From positions 90,779,104 to 90,843,103 of the forward strand of contig CM019823.1 of NCBI GenBank assembly GCA_009763385.1: DNA of 64,000 nucleotides, in the 5' to 3' direction. The notes beneath the pieces are model-generated. The model was not told the origin of the DNA and ran no database searches. It saw only the letters and a list, made by a program, of their open reading frames with translations. Position 1 is the first letter of the stretch; the number at the start of each line of letters is the position of its first letter. Positions 9,577-20,333 of the stretch are shown here, piece by piece. Origin of the DNA: Coix lacryma-jobi var. lacryma-jobi (taxonomy: Eukaryota; Streptophyta; Magnoliopsida; Poales; Poaceae). The translations under genes and the position numbers were made by a program.

Positions 9577-11424
9577 CTAAAAGGGGAAACACACACCAAG
9601 CTCACCTCTCAACCTTAGCAAAGGTTGAGAGATCCAAAGGCTTGGTAAAAATATTCGCAACCTAGTTATGGGTGTCTACATGATCACGAAGAAAGTGAAA
9701 GCAAACATTGATGTGCTTGGTCTTGGAGTGAAGAACAAGGTTCTTTGCTACACTAATGGCAGAAGTGCTATCGCAAAGCAAAGGGACCCGACTGAATTCT
9801 AGACCAAAATCACGCAATGTAGCAACCATCCATAAAAGCTGCGAAGCGCAAGAAGCAGTGACAACGTACTCGGCTTCAGTAGTAGACTGGGCAACGCTAG
9901 ACTGCTTGCGAGAGGACCACGAAAACAGTGAAGAGTCGAGAAATTAACAATTCCCAGAAGTAGACTTGCGCTCAAGCCGACAGCTGGCAAAATCCGCATC
10001 GGAGTAACCACAAAGTGAAAGAGTCAAAGAGGAAGAATACCAAAGCCTAAAATCAGGAGTGAATCAGAGGTACCTCATGATGCGCTTGACTGCTTGCTTG
10101 TGGGAAGTCCGAGGGGACGCCTGAAAGCGAGCGCACAGACACACTGAGAAGTGTATGTCTGGCCTCGTAGCCGTCAGGTACAGAAGCGAGCCGATCATGC
10201 TCCTGTACTCCTTCTGGTCAACCACCTCTCCGTCCTGGTCCGCGTCCATCGCAATCGTCATCTTCATGGGCATCGTAAGAGGCTTGGCCTCGCCCATGTC
10301 GAACTTCTTCAGGATGTCCTTCGTGTAGTTGCCTTGATGCACAAACGTCCCGTCTCGGGTTTGCTTGATTTGCAACCCGAGGAAGAAGGTCAACTCACCC
10401 ATCATACTCATCTCAAACTCCCTGCTCATTGTATCTGCAAACTTGGCAACAAGTGCATGAGAGGAGTCACCAAAGATGATATCATCCACGTAAATCTGAA
10501 TTAAAAGGGTGTCATTGCCTTGCTTGAGGAGAAAAAAGAGTCTTATCTACCTGTCCCATTTTGAAACCCTTGGAAAGCAGAAAAGTTTTCAAACGATCAT
10601 ACCATGCTCTCGGGGCTTGTTTCAAACCATATAAAGTTTTTGTGAGTTTGAAAACATGGTTTGGAAACTTGGGACTCTCAAAACCAGGAGGTTGTCTCAC
10701 ATAAACCTCTTCCTCTATATATCCGTTTAGAAACACACTCTTGACATCCATTTGGTAAAGCTACCCTTCGAAGCGGCAAAGGCAAGAAGGATTCAAATGG
10801 CTTCTAAACGAGCTACAGGGTCCAAGGTTTCCTCATAGTCGATCCCCTCCTTTTGGCGGAAACCCTGGGCTACTAGCCTGGCCTTGTTCCTCACTACCAT
10901 CCCATCCTCACCCTGTTTGTTTTTGAAAACCCATTTGGTACCTATAGAGTGGCATTCTGGTGGAGGTGGAACTAGGGTCCAAACTTGGTTTCGCTCAAAA
11001 TTCTCTAACTCCTCATGCATGGCATTAACCCAATTAGGATCAGAAAGAGCGTGTCCAACATCTTTGGGCTCAAAAGAAGCAACGAATGCAGAATGAGCAA
11101 AGTGTGAGATCTCATACGCTCGTGACCGCGTGACTCGCTGGTCGATGCCGCCGATCATCTGCTGCGGAGGGTGGATCTGCTAAACACTTCGGGGTGCTTG
11201 CCTCGCCGAAGTTGCCTCCCCCTCGCCAGATGTTGTCGCTCCCTCAGGTGCAGCCGATGCTCGCTGGAGAGGTGGCTCAAGAGGACCCCAAGTAGTGGAA
11301 GTAGTGGGATCGGGTCCTCGAGCAGACGTCGTCGTCGCAGGGTCGAATGGGGTAGCCAGTGGAGTTGACTCGGGATCACCCCAATCTGCGTCTTCCTGCT
11401 CTTCCTCCACAAAGATCGTCTCTC
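9577..11424 (-). pseudogene. E2 pol 3' half: reverse transcriptase and RNase H (broken)
   Basis: Minus-strand reading. RT begins with the PPQQMIGGIDQRVTRSR and WVNAMHEELENFERN blocks (about 11170-11020), the YVDD motif is at 10492-10481, and RNase H continues to the terminal stop at 9579-9577 in the CFPF* context shared with E5, E6 and E7. Frames change at about 10790-10750 and 10510-10490, with further stops in RNase H (e.g. 10064 and near 9944). The 5' side is cut by a solo LTR; removing it restores continuity with the integrase half at AGDQEMGETIF. Confidence 0.9.
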
Positions 11425-11429
11425 CCATC
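11425..11429. repeat. Target-site duplication (CCATC), left copy
   Basis: CCATC lies immediately left of the solo LTR and is identical to 13520-13524. Confidence 0.9.
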
Positions 11430-11851
11430 TGAAGGACCGAGAATGCAATAGCAAGGCGACCAGAGGGGGGGGGGGGGGTGAATGGGAGCTCAAAAATTTC
11501 TCTCGAAACTTTGGCCTTTGTCCCACAAATCAACCCCCAAAAGCTTCGATCGAAACCGTGATGCCCACGACCCTTGGAAGAGGGTGGATGATCCCTAGGA
11601 TCACAGCGAGGCACCACAAAGCGATAGCAAACCAAAAGCCAAAAACACCGGCACAAGTTCGATCCTTAGAAACTGAGTCCTAAACGTAGATTGACGGCTA
11701 CGTCGGGAAATCCCCAAATACCGATGCTAACAAGAAGCAAGGATACTTAGAGAGGTTCCTAGGTGAACTAAGAAGCCAACCGAGAAGTCCGGAAACCAAG
11801 CGAAGAAGCCGGGAGAGCAAACGCACTAAAGCTGAGCCTTTAGCCGAATCG

Positions 11852-12112
11852 TGGACTGTCCGGCCCTGGGGTCCCGGACTATCCGCCCCTACTGCGGACT
11901 GTCCGCAAGGGGATGGCGGACTATCCGCCGGCCAAACACCAAAACAGTAACTCTGCTAGAACCTCCCTGGACGACTCCCGGACTGTCCGCGAGTCCCAAC
12001 GGCGGACTATCCTCGGTTCGAAAAACACTTGCCCAACAGCGCGGAGTCAGGCCTCTGGTCTGACCGACACCGACGCGCGGACTGTCCGCGGTAGCACTGG
12101 CGGACTGTCCGC
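11852..12112 (-). repeat. Palindrome array, GCGGACAGTCCGC class, in solo LTR A
   Basis: About eight copies of GCGGACTGTCCGC or the variant with ACTATCC lie in 260 bp. The class is shared with the E7 LTR but not with the LTRs of E2, C, E5 or solo B, which carry other motifs at the same position. Confidence 0.85.
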
Positions 12113-12905
12113 AGATGAACATTGAGGGCGATTTCGTTCGCCCTTCTCCCAAATCCTCCCAAATCCGATCCAAATCAAAATCCCTTGTTCCCAAACTTGG
12201 AGCAAATGATCACGAGGTAGTTGGAAGACTATCCCCAAGAAATCATCCGCTCAAATTGACTCAATCAACGGGAAATCGAAAGGGAAGGTGTTTGAACCGA
12301 AAAAGCGCCACGAAAATGAAATCAACCCGATCTACTTGTTCGTGAGGAGTTAGATGAATTCCTTCGGTGGAAATGATCTCCTCACTATAAAGAACAAGTT
12401 GATTCAAACGGATTTCGCAAAGACACAGTAGAGAGGGAGATCGAGTGACGAGAAAATCACGGAGAAACGAAGAACGCGAAGAACACGAACAAAAATGTGA
12501 ATCAAGTCATCGATCTGCAACCGTGTGGCTACCACACGCTACAACAGTGAGATTACGGTCTCACTTCCTCAAAATCTCCAGTACACAGAGGTATGATTCT
12601 CTGTGGATCTCAGTTGCTACAACAGGGGATTGGGAGAGCAGGAAAACCTAGAAGGCAAAGAGCAAATGGTTGAGATAGAATGGGAGGAGGGTGTCTCCCT
12701 GTACTTATCCTAATTCTAATTCCTACTCTACCCCTCACTAATTACAGAGCGAACCAGCTAAACCCTAGGGTTATTCTGGACCAACTCGAAGATGCTGGTG
12801 ATCCGACGGCCACGCTCGCACAACTGGTAGCGTTACCTCGACGCAACCTCACCGATTGCCGCCACGTGCCGCCACCGCTCCGCTCATCCTTTTCCCGGAC
12901 TTCGC

Positions 12906-13170
12906 CCCCGGTTTTGAGGCCCAAACTGGGAAACCAGCCTTCACGACCAACCCCCGGTTTTGAGGCCCAAGCCGGGAAACAAGCCGTCCATCGCCTGAGT
13001 TTTGTGGCCCAAACTCAGAAACCCGCAACACCCAGGTTTTGAGGCCCAAACCTAGAAACCATCCTCAGCCCGAGTTTTGTGGCCCAAACTCGGAAACCAT
13101 CAGCGCCTAGGTTTTGAGGCCCAAACCTGGAAACCGTCCACTCGGTGGTTTTTCTGTGGCTCAACCACCA
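12906..13170 (-). repeat. Hairpin array in solo LTR A
   Basis: Seven tandem inverted-repeat units lie here. In plus-strand reading the stems are CCCGGTTTT/AAACTGGG, CCCGGTTTT/AAGCCGGG, CTGAGTTTT/AAACTCAG, CCAGGTTTT/AAACCTAG, CCGAGTTTT/AAACTCGG, TAGGTTTT/AAACCTGG and GGTGGTT/AACCACC. The loop GAGGCCC or GTGGCCC is nearly constant. Confidence 0.85.
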
Positions 13171-13519
13171 AACCGATTCGTAGAGGGGATGCACCGCCCG
13201 TGCACCCCGTCCACCGACACGTGTCCCCAGGTCCTCGACCCAAGCAACACTGTGCCCGCAAGTCTTCGCCCATCGCTGTACCAGGCTGTCAGCCACCACA
13301 GCTGATCCTCGGGCCACCGGTCCCTCAGTCCAAGCCTCATGTCTGCCCTTCGCCACTCTCGGTCCATCGGCACAGACCGTCTCTACTTGACCTTCACCTT
13401 GCCTTTGATCTCTGTATCCGTGCTCGATACCTGCGCAACACAAGCCAAAGAACATGCGCATTATCCCAGTTGACAATCACTCATCACTCAGAGACTCGGC
13501 ATGCACCCATGTATCCGCA

Positions 13520-13524
13520 CCATC
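13520..13524. repeat. Target-site duplication (CCATC), right copy
   Basis: CCATC lies immediately right of the solo LTR and matches 11425-11429. Confidence 0.9.
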
Positions 13525-14849
13525 TCCTGATCTCCTGCAACATCAAAAGCAGAAGAAACACAAGGCATAGTCTCGTCGAATGTGACCTTGCAGGTCTCCA
13601 CTATCCGGTTAGTCTCAAGGTTAAGAACACGATAAGCACGAGAATGCAAAGCATAACCAAGAAACACACCATCAGCAGAATGAGATTCAAATTTATCCAA
13701 ATTGCCCTATTTCAGGATAAAGCACTTGCACCCAAACACTCTAAAATGAGACACCTTGGGTACCCATCCAAAACGCAACTCATAAGATGTCTTCTTCATA
13801 AAAGCTCAAAGAAAGATGCGATTTGAAACTTGGCAAGCGGTGTGGATCGCCTCGGCCAAAAAACACCTAAGAGTCCAATGCTCATCGAGCATCGTCCTGG
13901 CCATCTCAACAAGGGTCCGGTTCTTGCGCTCAACAACACCGTTCTGCTGGGGGACATAGGCTGAAGACAACTGATGCTCGATTCCATGAGAAGAACAAAA
14001 AGAGGCAAACTGCGAGTTAACAAACTCAGTACCATTATCGCTACGAATAGCTCTAATGGTATCAGGGGGAAACTCAGTTTTCAACCTCAAAATAAGATCT
14101 CGTGCAAAAGAAAAAGCTTCGTCCTTAGCCTCCACGAAGAACACCTAAGAGTACCTCAAAAAATCATCAACGATCACTAGAACGTACCACTTCCCACCCG
14201 CTGAGCAAACCCGAGCTGGACCAACAATGTCCATGCGTAAAAGCTCGCCAGGTTGCTTGGTCATCACCTGATTAACAGGTGGGTGAGAAGCAGCAACCAT
14301 CTTCCCGTGATGACAAAGATGGCAAACAAGGTCCTTCTGAAACTTAAGCTTGGGCAATCCTTGGATTAAGCCAAGTGAGCTAAGCCTTGCAAGAAAGTCG
14401 AAGCTCAAGTGACCAAGCCTCCTATGCCACTTCCACAAATCAGAAGAAGGACAAGCCATCAAACATCTAGCAGAGCCGAAAGAACGAGAAAAATCGGCTC
14501 TGAAAACAAGGCCAAAAGGGACGACCCAACAAACGAGGTCTCCCCGAGAATCCAAAACTCGACTAAGGCCTTTCTTAAAATGCACATCAAAATCGTCTTC
14601 AGGGAGTTGCAAAACCGAAAGCAAGTTAAAATGCAAGTTAGAAACCAAAGCAACATCCTTGAGCACGAAGTTCTCATTGAGCCGAATAGCTCCATGAGAA
14701 ATAACCTTACCTCTACCACTATCCCCGAAAGTGATGTACTCCTTGTGCACCACAGGGTCTAGGCTGGAGAACCATTCCTTTCTTCCGGTCATGTGGCGCG
14801 AGCACCCGGAATCCATGAGCCACATGTTCTCCAGCCGTAGTTCCTGCAT
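13525..14849 (-). pseudogene. E2 pol 5' half: protease and integrase (broken)
   Basis: The start chosen is ATG at 14849-14847, which overlaps the gag stop as TGATG. Motifs in order: protease MDSGCSRHMTG (about 14810), GAG-pre-integrase WHRRLGHLS (about 14420) and CHLCHHGKM, integrase IVDDF (about 14165), SDNGTEF (about 14040) and QQNGVVERKNR (about 13945). Nonsense codons interrupt at 14147-14145 (a Trp position in relatives), near 13805 and near 13708. The frame continues across the solo LTR into the RT half. Overall it is a single pol polyprotein that is well recognisable but dead. Confidence 0.9.
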
Positions 14850-17549
14850 CAATAGAAAGGCAGGAAATGAGCATATGGCATAACATTGGGGTTAGTATAC
14901 TGAGAAGGATACCAGTTTTGTGTCATAGGCCCAAAAAAAGTGTTAGAAGGAACACCAAACTGTCCTCGTCCCATGGGTGGATAGCGATCACTACCAAACT
15001 GAAAGGGTGGTCCGCTATGGAACGGAAATCCTCCAAACTCACCTCCACGTCCCATTTGAGCAAAGCGATCACCACCATGCTGGAAAGGTGGTCCGCTATG
15101 GGACTGAGAAACAAAGCCTCTTACACTTGGCTCATGGTCGTATTGAGGACGACCGGAACCGTGATGGGCACGACCACCACCCCGTGGTCTAGCTACCTGG
15201 GGCCCTGCCTCTGAACTCCCTGACCCTACACACCATGGTGAGGTTGGTGCCTGGCCTGGTTGTTCAGTTCCAACTCCTTCCTAGCCTCTCTCTTCCTCCA
15301 AAAGCAAAACTCAGCTAGGTGACCCTTGCGGTGACAGTACTCACACTTGAACCTCACCATTCACTTGGGTTGTTGGTTCCTATGGTTGCGCGGGTTGTTC
15401 ACTCGGGCTGGCTGCTTGCCCTTCGGAAGGGGATCACTAGAGATGCCAGGAAGGGTGTCAAGTGTGTTCCTAAGATGGTTAGGTTTGGGAACCCACACTT
15501 GCTTGCGAGGTGGAGCCTTGGGAGGTTCATCAAGGATGCCATCCTTGGTGATAGGCATGGGAGGCTCAGGTGAGGTGATCTTGGTAAGTTTTGGGATAAC
15601 GGATGGCTTCTCACTTGGATTCACTCTGCTAAACTCACCGATCTTACCAAAGATGCTAGCGCCCTTCCCACCTGAAACAAAGCCTACTCAGTTAGTTCCC
15701 CTCTTGAACTGACTGATCATCATGCCCAACTGCGGCTCACTGCATGACACCCAACTCAGGATGGACCGAAGGTATGTGTTTTCCTCCTCGGTTTGCATTC
15801 TATCATGCCGAGAGTTGGCAATCTCAAGCTCCATCGCCGCGCATCGCTCACATGGAGCGGACAAGGTGCTAACTGAGCTGGCCTTCATGGCTTCAGCAAA
15901 CTTGTCACTAACTTCTGCAAACTCAGTTCGCAAGCCTGGACAGGACTTGCACGCACCCAGCAAAGAAGACCTCGCCTTCACTTCCTCTAGCTCCTTCTTC
16001 AGGGAGGCACATACTTTGCACTCACCAACCAAGTCTAGCCTACTCTTTAGCTCATCATACACCTCGATCAAAGAGGCATACTTGGTTTGCATGGTGGCAA
16101 AGTTGGTCATATGCATCGTGCATTCGTCACACTCCTCCTCCTCCTTGGTCACCTTCACCTCGGACCTAGCACTCTCAAGCTCCTTCAGCGCCTCGCCTAG
16201 TTTAGCCTTAAACTCGTTGCTCTCTCTAAAGGCACGCTTGAGTTGCTTGTCTTGACCGAGGACAATGTCGGCTAAGGTGTCGCGCTCACCGGTAAGATGA
16301 TCAACAAGAGAAGAAGATGATACCTCAGAAGCATCATCGTCGTCATCTATGTTGGCGTCCTTGTCCTGACACTTGCGATCCTCCTCATCCAAGGCCATGG
16401 TGCAGAAGCCCTTGGAGGAGTTGCCGAAGAAGCAGAGTTCGTTGAAGCGTTCTTCAGTCTTGTGCTCGAACCCATCATCACTGGAGTCGCCGTCGGAGCT
16501 CTTCTCGATGTCACTGATGGAGGCAATGAAGGCATGCCTGCCAGCGTCGAAAGCTTTCTCCACATTCTCCCGGCAATAGCGGCCCTTCTTCTTCTTCCCG
16601 GCCTTGTTCTCCGGCTTGCCCTTGTGCCTGGAGTTGCGGTTCTTGCCGGGGAAGCTCTTGTCACTCTTGGGATAGCTCACGACGAAGTGATCCGGATCTC
16701 CACATCCATAGCAGCCCACACGTGCGCCACCACGCCGGCAATTCAGGCAGTTGTTTTGGAACCACGAGAACCGGGTGATGATGAGGGCGAGCTCGTCATC
16801 GCCCAATGCCTCCACCTGCTCCTCTGTAACTGACAGCAAAGAAGACAAAGCAAAGAGAGGTGGTGAAACGTCAGCGGAAAGAGTCGATCCACCCTTGCCT
16901 GAGACCAACGCCATGGAATGTGAAGATGGGTTCTTCAGCTTGGCCTGAGTCAAGTGATCGATCTTGGTGGACTTGAGCTTGCGGAATAGCTCGTCCACGG
17001 TGAGGGTGTCGTAAGTAGGAGACTCAATGATAGTCGACACCTTCACCTCCCATACCTTCCAATCCAGGGCATATAGAAGCTTGAGTGCCCTCTCATGATC
17101 ATCATAAGGTAGGTTGGCCCGATTGGCACGCATCTTGTTCACAATCGTTTGTAAAAAACGAACATAGCGTCAATCGTCTCTCCCTCCATCTAAACAAAGT
17201 TCTCGTACTCCTGCTTGTAAGTCTCAAAGAGTCTGGTCTTGACCTGGACGGTCCCCTCGTGATAGCTTTGAAGCTTCACCCAGATCTCTCGTGTCGTCTC
17301 AAGCTCGGAGACACGCTCAAACTCAGGAAGGGAGATGCTGGCCAAAAGAGCGTTATGAGCCTTAGAATTGGCCTTGTGTTGGTCAATCTGGATCTGACCC
17401 ACACGAGCCGCAAGGACCTCGTACTCATCGTTCTCACATATCTCCCAGATAGAAGATCCAATGCTGCAGAGATAAGCACGCATCCGAATCTTCCAATAGG
17501 GATAGTTCGTCCCATCGAAGTAGGGAGCCTTGCCGTTCCCTCGATCCAT
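14849..17549 (-). pseudogene. E2 gag (broken)
   Basis: Start ATG 17549 (MDRGNGKAPYFDG), 64 bp after the LTR end. The N-terminal copia gag domain (YWKIRMRAYL) runs to 17190, where a TAG and a frameshift near 17150 interrupt. The frame resumes at about 17142 and runs to 15688. The zinc knuckle (near 16700) reads CYGCGDPDHFVVSYP, so the last Cys of CX2CX4HX4C is replaced by Tyr; E5 keeps CYECGDPDHFIADCP. A long acidic and coiled region with paired Cys (DECTMHM, CKVCASL, CKSCPGL, CERCAAM) follows, then a second CCHC-like motif and a basic Gly-rich tail ending at the TGA 14851-14849. The protein would form the particle shell and bind RNA. Confidence 0.88.
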
Positions 17550-17595
17550 GTCGCCCTTAGGATCCGAAACCGATTAAGGTAGAGAAGATCCTTAA

Positions 17596-17610
17596 CCGGC
17601 TCCAATACCA
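17596..17610 (-). promoter_or_regulatory. E2 primer binding site
   Basis: On the minus strand, TGGTATTGGAGCCGG lies two bases after the 5' LTR end. It is close to the TGGTATCAGAGC primer site complementary to initiator tRNA-Met used by Sireviruses, and it initiates minus-strand DNA synthesis. Confidence 0.85.
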
Positions 17611-17875
17611 ATTGAAGGACCGAACTGGCGACAGAGGGGGGGGGGGGTGAATGGGAGCCTCAAATTTCAACTCTTGAAATAGATGGCCCTTGTCCCAGAA
17701 AGTCACCCCAAAAGCAAAACACGGGCTTGCAAATATCCATGACCCTAGATGTAGGGTGGATGCTTCCTAGAAGCAAAGCGGGATACTACACAACCCAAGA
17801 AGTCCAACGCAAAAGCCGGAAACCAAATCCGAAGATGGACGAACGAACCGCGGATGAAACAATGAACTGATCACT

Positions 17876-18147
17876 GCATCGGACGCTGGCAGCGTCCGAT
17901 GCCAAAGCGGCTGACGCGTCCGATGCAAATAAGACCGTTCTGGAACCTTACGGCATGACCATCGGACACTGCTACAGTGATAGCTCAGCGTCTGATGCTC
18001 AGGCCCCGGCACCTCCGATGGTCAACAGAGCGTCCGATGCCCTGCGTCCGATGCTCACTTAAAAACGCGGTTCTCAGACACGTGTCACAGGAGCGTCCGA
18101 TGCTATGAACAACAACGTCTGATGCTCTCGTACTCAGCGTTCGATGC
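17876..18147 (-). repeat. Palindrome array, CATCGGACGC class, in E2 5' LTR
   Basis: Around ten occurrences of CATCGGACGC / GCGTCCGATG occur in both orientations, including a perfect dyad GCATCGGACGCT...AGCGTCCGATGC at the start of the array. Confidence 0.82.
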
Positions 18148-18732
18148 CCCCGAAACTGTGCTGTTCTTCTGCGAATTCAACCCGATCTCCTCTGAATCAA
18201 AAGCTCTAAGGCTTAGACTTGGTATGAGGAGTTCCAAGGATGTTAGTGAGCTACTCCTAGGAGATCATGGCTCGAACCTAACTCCAAATCGATGAATCGA
18301 AAGAATTCGAGGCAAGGGAGAAGAAACCGATCCAAACACAAAAACCGACTGATCTACTAGTTTGTGAGGTTAGGGAAGAATTCCTTCGGTGAAAAGAAGC
18401 GCCTCACAATCTAGAACAACTCAGTTCAAGTGGAATCAAAAACCGTTTGTCGGAGAGGGAGAACGAAGTAAATCTCCGAGAAGGGAAAAACCAAAACGCG
18501 AAGAACACAACTCAAAAACGCGAATTGATCTTGAATTCCAGCCAAAACTTCTCCACACGAGGAGACAACGAGATTACGGTCTCGTTTCCTCAAAAATCCA
18601 AATACACAGAGGTATGATTAGCCGTCTCTGCGGATCATAGGCAGCGAGGTATGATTAGAACCTAAGCGAGGGCTAGAGAGAGAGAGCTCAGGAAATAATG
18701 GCTGCAAGGATAGAGAGAGGAGGGGCGCCTCT

Positions 18733-18743
18733 CTTATTTATAG
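18733..18743 (-). promoter_or_regulatory. TATA box of E2 5' LTR
   Basis: CTATAAATAAG on the minus strand in the middle of the LTR, followed by a GC-rich downstream stretch. It is the likely start region of the genomic RNA, inferred from sequence only. Confidence 0.65.
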
Positions 18744-18997
18744 CCTAATAACGATAGTCCTCTTCTACCCCTAGATACAAGAGCGAAGCGGCCAACCATA
18801 GGGGTATCCCGGTCCAACTCTGAAGAGTCGTGATCCGACGGTCACGCGCCTTCCTCATCCTTAGCTTTGCCTCGACGAAAGCCTTAGGATGCCGCCACGT
18901 GCCGTCCTGTTGACCGCCGCGCCTTCCTCGTGGATAGCTACGCCGCCGCGCCAGCCTCTCCACGCCGCCACGCGTCAACCGTCCTTTTTGGACCTTC

Positions 18998-19206
18998 CCC
19001 CGGTTTTGAGGCTGAAACCGGGAAACCTGTCCTCCGGTTGAGTTTTGTGGCCCAAACTCAGAAACCCATGAGTCCAGGTTTTGAGGCCAAAACCTAGAAA
19101 CCGTCCTCGTCGAGTTTTGTGGCCCAAACTCGGAAACCCGCCACCCTGAGTTTTGTGGCCCAAACTCGGAAACCGTCATGGGTAGTTTTTCGAGGCTCAA
19201 CTACCA
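18998..19206 (-). repeat. Hairpin array in E2 5' LTR
   Basis: Six units lie here. Stems in plus reading are CCCGGTTTT/AAACCGGG, TTGAGTTTT/AAACTCAG, CCAGGTTTT/AAACCTAG, CGAGTTTT/AAACTCGG, CTGAGTTTT/AAACTCGG and GGTAGTTTT/AACTACC, with a GAGGC or GTGGC loop. The last unit has changed both arms relative to the GGTGGTT/AACCACC unit of solo LTR A. Confidence 0.82.
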
Positions 19207-19669
19207 AACCCGCGCCATAGACGGGATGTGGTTCTCACACCCCGACCATTAGCACCGATGCCGATGCATGTCCAGCCTCCATGCCGGACACAGTGCATTC
19301 GCCTTCCTTCTCGGCCTCCCGCCAAGTGTCATGACGCCATCACCTTCCTCTCGACTCGGCCGATGCACCGCGCATCCCCATGTGCTCTCGCTCGTCGATG
19401 CCACGTGCCAGCTACCACAGCTGGTCCTCAGGTCTCCTGGTCCATCGGTCCAAGCCTCACGTCCGCCCTTCACCGCTCCCGGTCCGTCGGCACGACACAT
19501 CTCTACTTGACCTTCACCTCACCTTCGACCACTGTCTCCGAGCTCCACACCTGCACATCAACACAACCAAGAGACATGTTGCCTCTCACCCCTTCCGGTG
19601 AGCCTGTTGACCGATCGCTCATCACTCAGGAAGGGAACAACAAGGGCACATATCAACCTTGTGTTCGCA

Positions 19670-20253
19670 CACACCAACCGTGTTTGTGGTGTGGCCGCCA
19701 CCGTGTACCAAAGGGAACAAGGCCCGCGGCGTTTCGGCCGGAAACTTGATAGTGAAGACGGCGAGGAGCATCCGGGAGAGGCTTTGCCACGAGTGGCTTA
19801 ACCGGAGACCGACTTGCGCGTGGGGAAGGCCTAGAGCTATCCACGGAGTTACCCGACTGGGAGCTTGGCCCTTGCGAAGGATTCCTTGCGAGGGGCTCCA
19901 ACGAGGACTAGGGGAAGCTTGTGCGCTTCTCGATACCTCAGTAAAAATACCGGAGTCATCGACGGGAGTTTGCATCTCTACCACACTCTTTAGCTTCTGT
20001 ATTTACTTGCTACCTTTGTTGTGTGCTTTACCTTTCCTAGCTTAGTTGATAGGCTAGTTGATAGGTTTGGATCATAGGTAGCAAAACTCTTTTGCGGTAG
20101 AGATAGCAAAACACTTTGCAAAACCTTAGTTGCACTTTGAATAGTTTACTTTCTTGCATAGGTTTTGACTAGGTGGAGATTAGAGGCTATAGCTTAGAGT
20201 AGAAGTTTTAAGTTGCCTAATTCACCCCCCTCTTAGGCTTCACGGTCCTTTCA
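19670..20253 (+). repeat. E3 5' LTR, 3' part (interrupted by E2)
   Basis: It ends with the Sirevirus terminal sequence (TTCACCCCCCTCTTAGG ... CGGTCCTTTCA) at 20253, directly followed by a primer binding site. The upstream part is separated by the E2 insertion and lies before the window. Confidence 0.85.
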
Positions 20254-20255
20254 AT

Positions 20256-20270
20256 TGGTATCAGAGCCGG
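20256..20270 (+). promoter_or_regulatory. E3 primer binding site
   Basis: TGGTATCAGAGCCGG lies two bases after the LTR end. This is the canonical Sirevirus site complementary to the 3' end of initiator tRNA-Met. Confidence 0.9.
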
Positions 20271-20333
20271 TTGGTTCATTTGTGGACTCTTGGCCTCACC
20301 GCCTTCGAGTCGACACCCCTATGAGTGGTTAGG

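Larger units (their letters stand above)
11430..13519 (-). mobile_element. Solo LTR A (Sirevirus E5/E7 family) inside E2 pol
   Basis: On the minus strand it starts TGCGGATACATGGGTG at 13519 and ends CGGTCCTTCA at 11430: 2090 bp, TG...CA ends, flanked by perfect CCATC duplications. No internal region is present, so it formed by recombination between the two LTRs of a full element. It carries the hairpin array (12906-13170), the palindrome array of the GCGGACAGTCCGC class (11852-12112) and the terminal poly-C run (14 bases, 11465-11478). Confidence 0.95.
7028..19669 (-). mobile_element. Sirevirus (Ty1/copia) E2, nested host of E1 and of a solo LTR
   Basis: On the minus strand it reads 5' LTR (19669-17613), primer binding site, gag, pol, 3' untranslated region, polypurine tract and a 3' LTR that is cut by E1 at 7027/7028. 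Both LTRs begin TGCGAACACAAGG; the 5' copy ends CGGTCCTTCA. A 2090-bp solo LTR interrupts pol at 11430-13519. The two E2 LTRs differ by many substitutions and a deletion of about 50 bp, so the element is older than its inserts. Bases after the LTR start (19670-19674, CACAC) would be the target duplication; its partner is outside the window. Confidence 0.9.
17613..19669 (-). repeat. E2 5' LTR
   Basis: 2057 bp on the minus strand, starting TGCGAACACAAGG (19669) and ending CGGTCCTTCA (17613). It contains, in transcription order, the hairpin array (19206-18998), a TATA box (18743-18733), the palindrome array (18147-17876) and a 12-base poly-C run (17647-17636) near the end. The hairpins therefore lie upstream of the promoter, and the palindromes lie in the transcribed part. 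Confidence 0.92.

Noticed and set aside
12906..13170. CRISPR-like look of the repeat arrays (regular short repeats with spacers)
   Set aside because: Repeats are self-complementary with changing stems, spacers are near-constant, no cas genes exist, and the setting is a plant LTR.
13077..13826. 249-codon plus-strand ORF
   Set aside because: It crosses the solo LTR A boundary and runs antisense to E2 integrase; its protein is the translation of the hairpin array and LTR.
20256..20270. tRNA-like sequence near LTR ends
   Set aside because: These are primer binding sites complementary to a tRNA 3' end, not tRNA genes; no cloverleaf was found.
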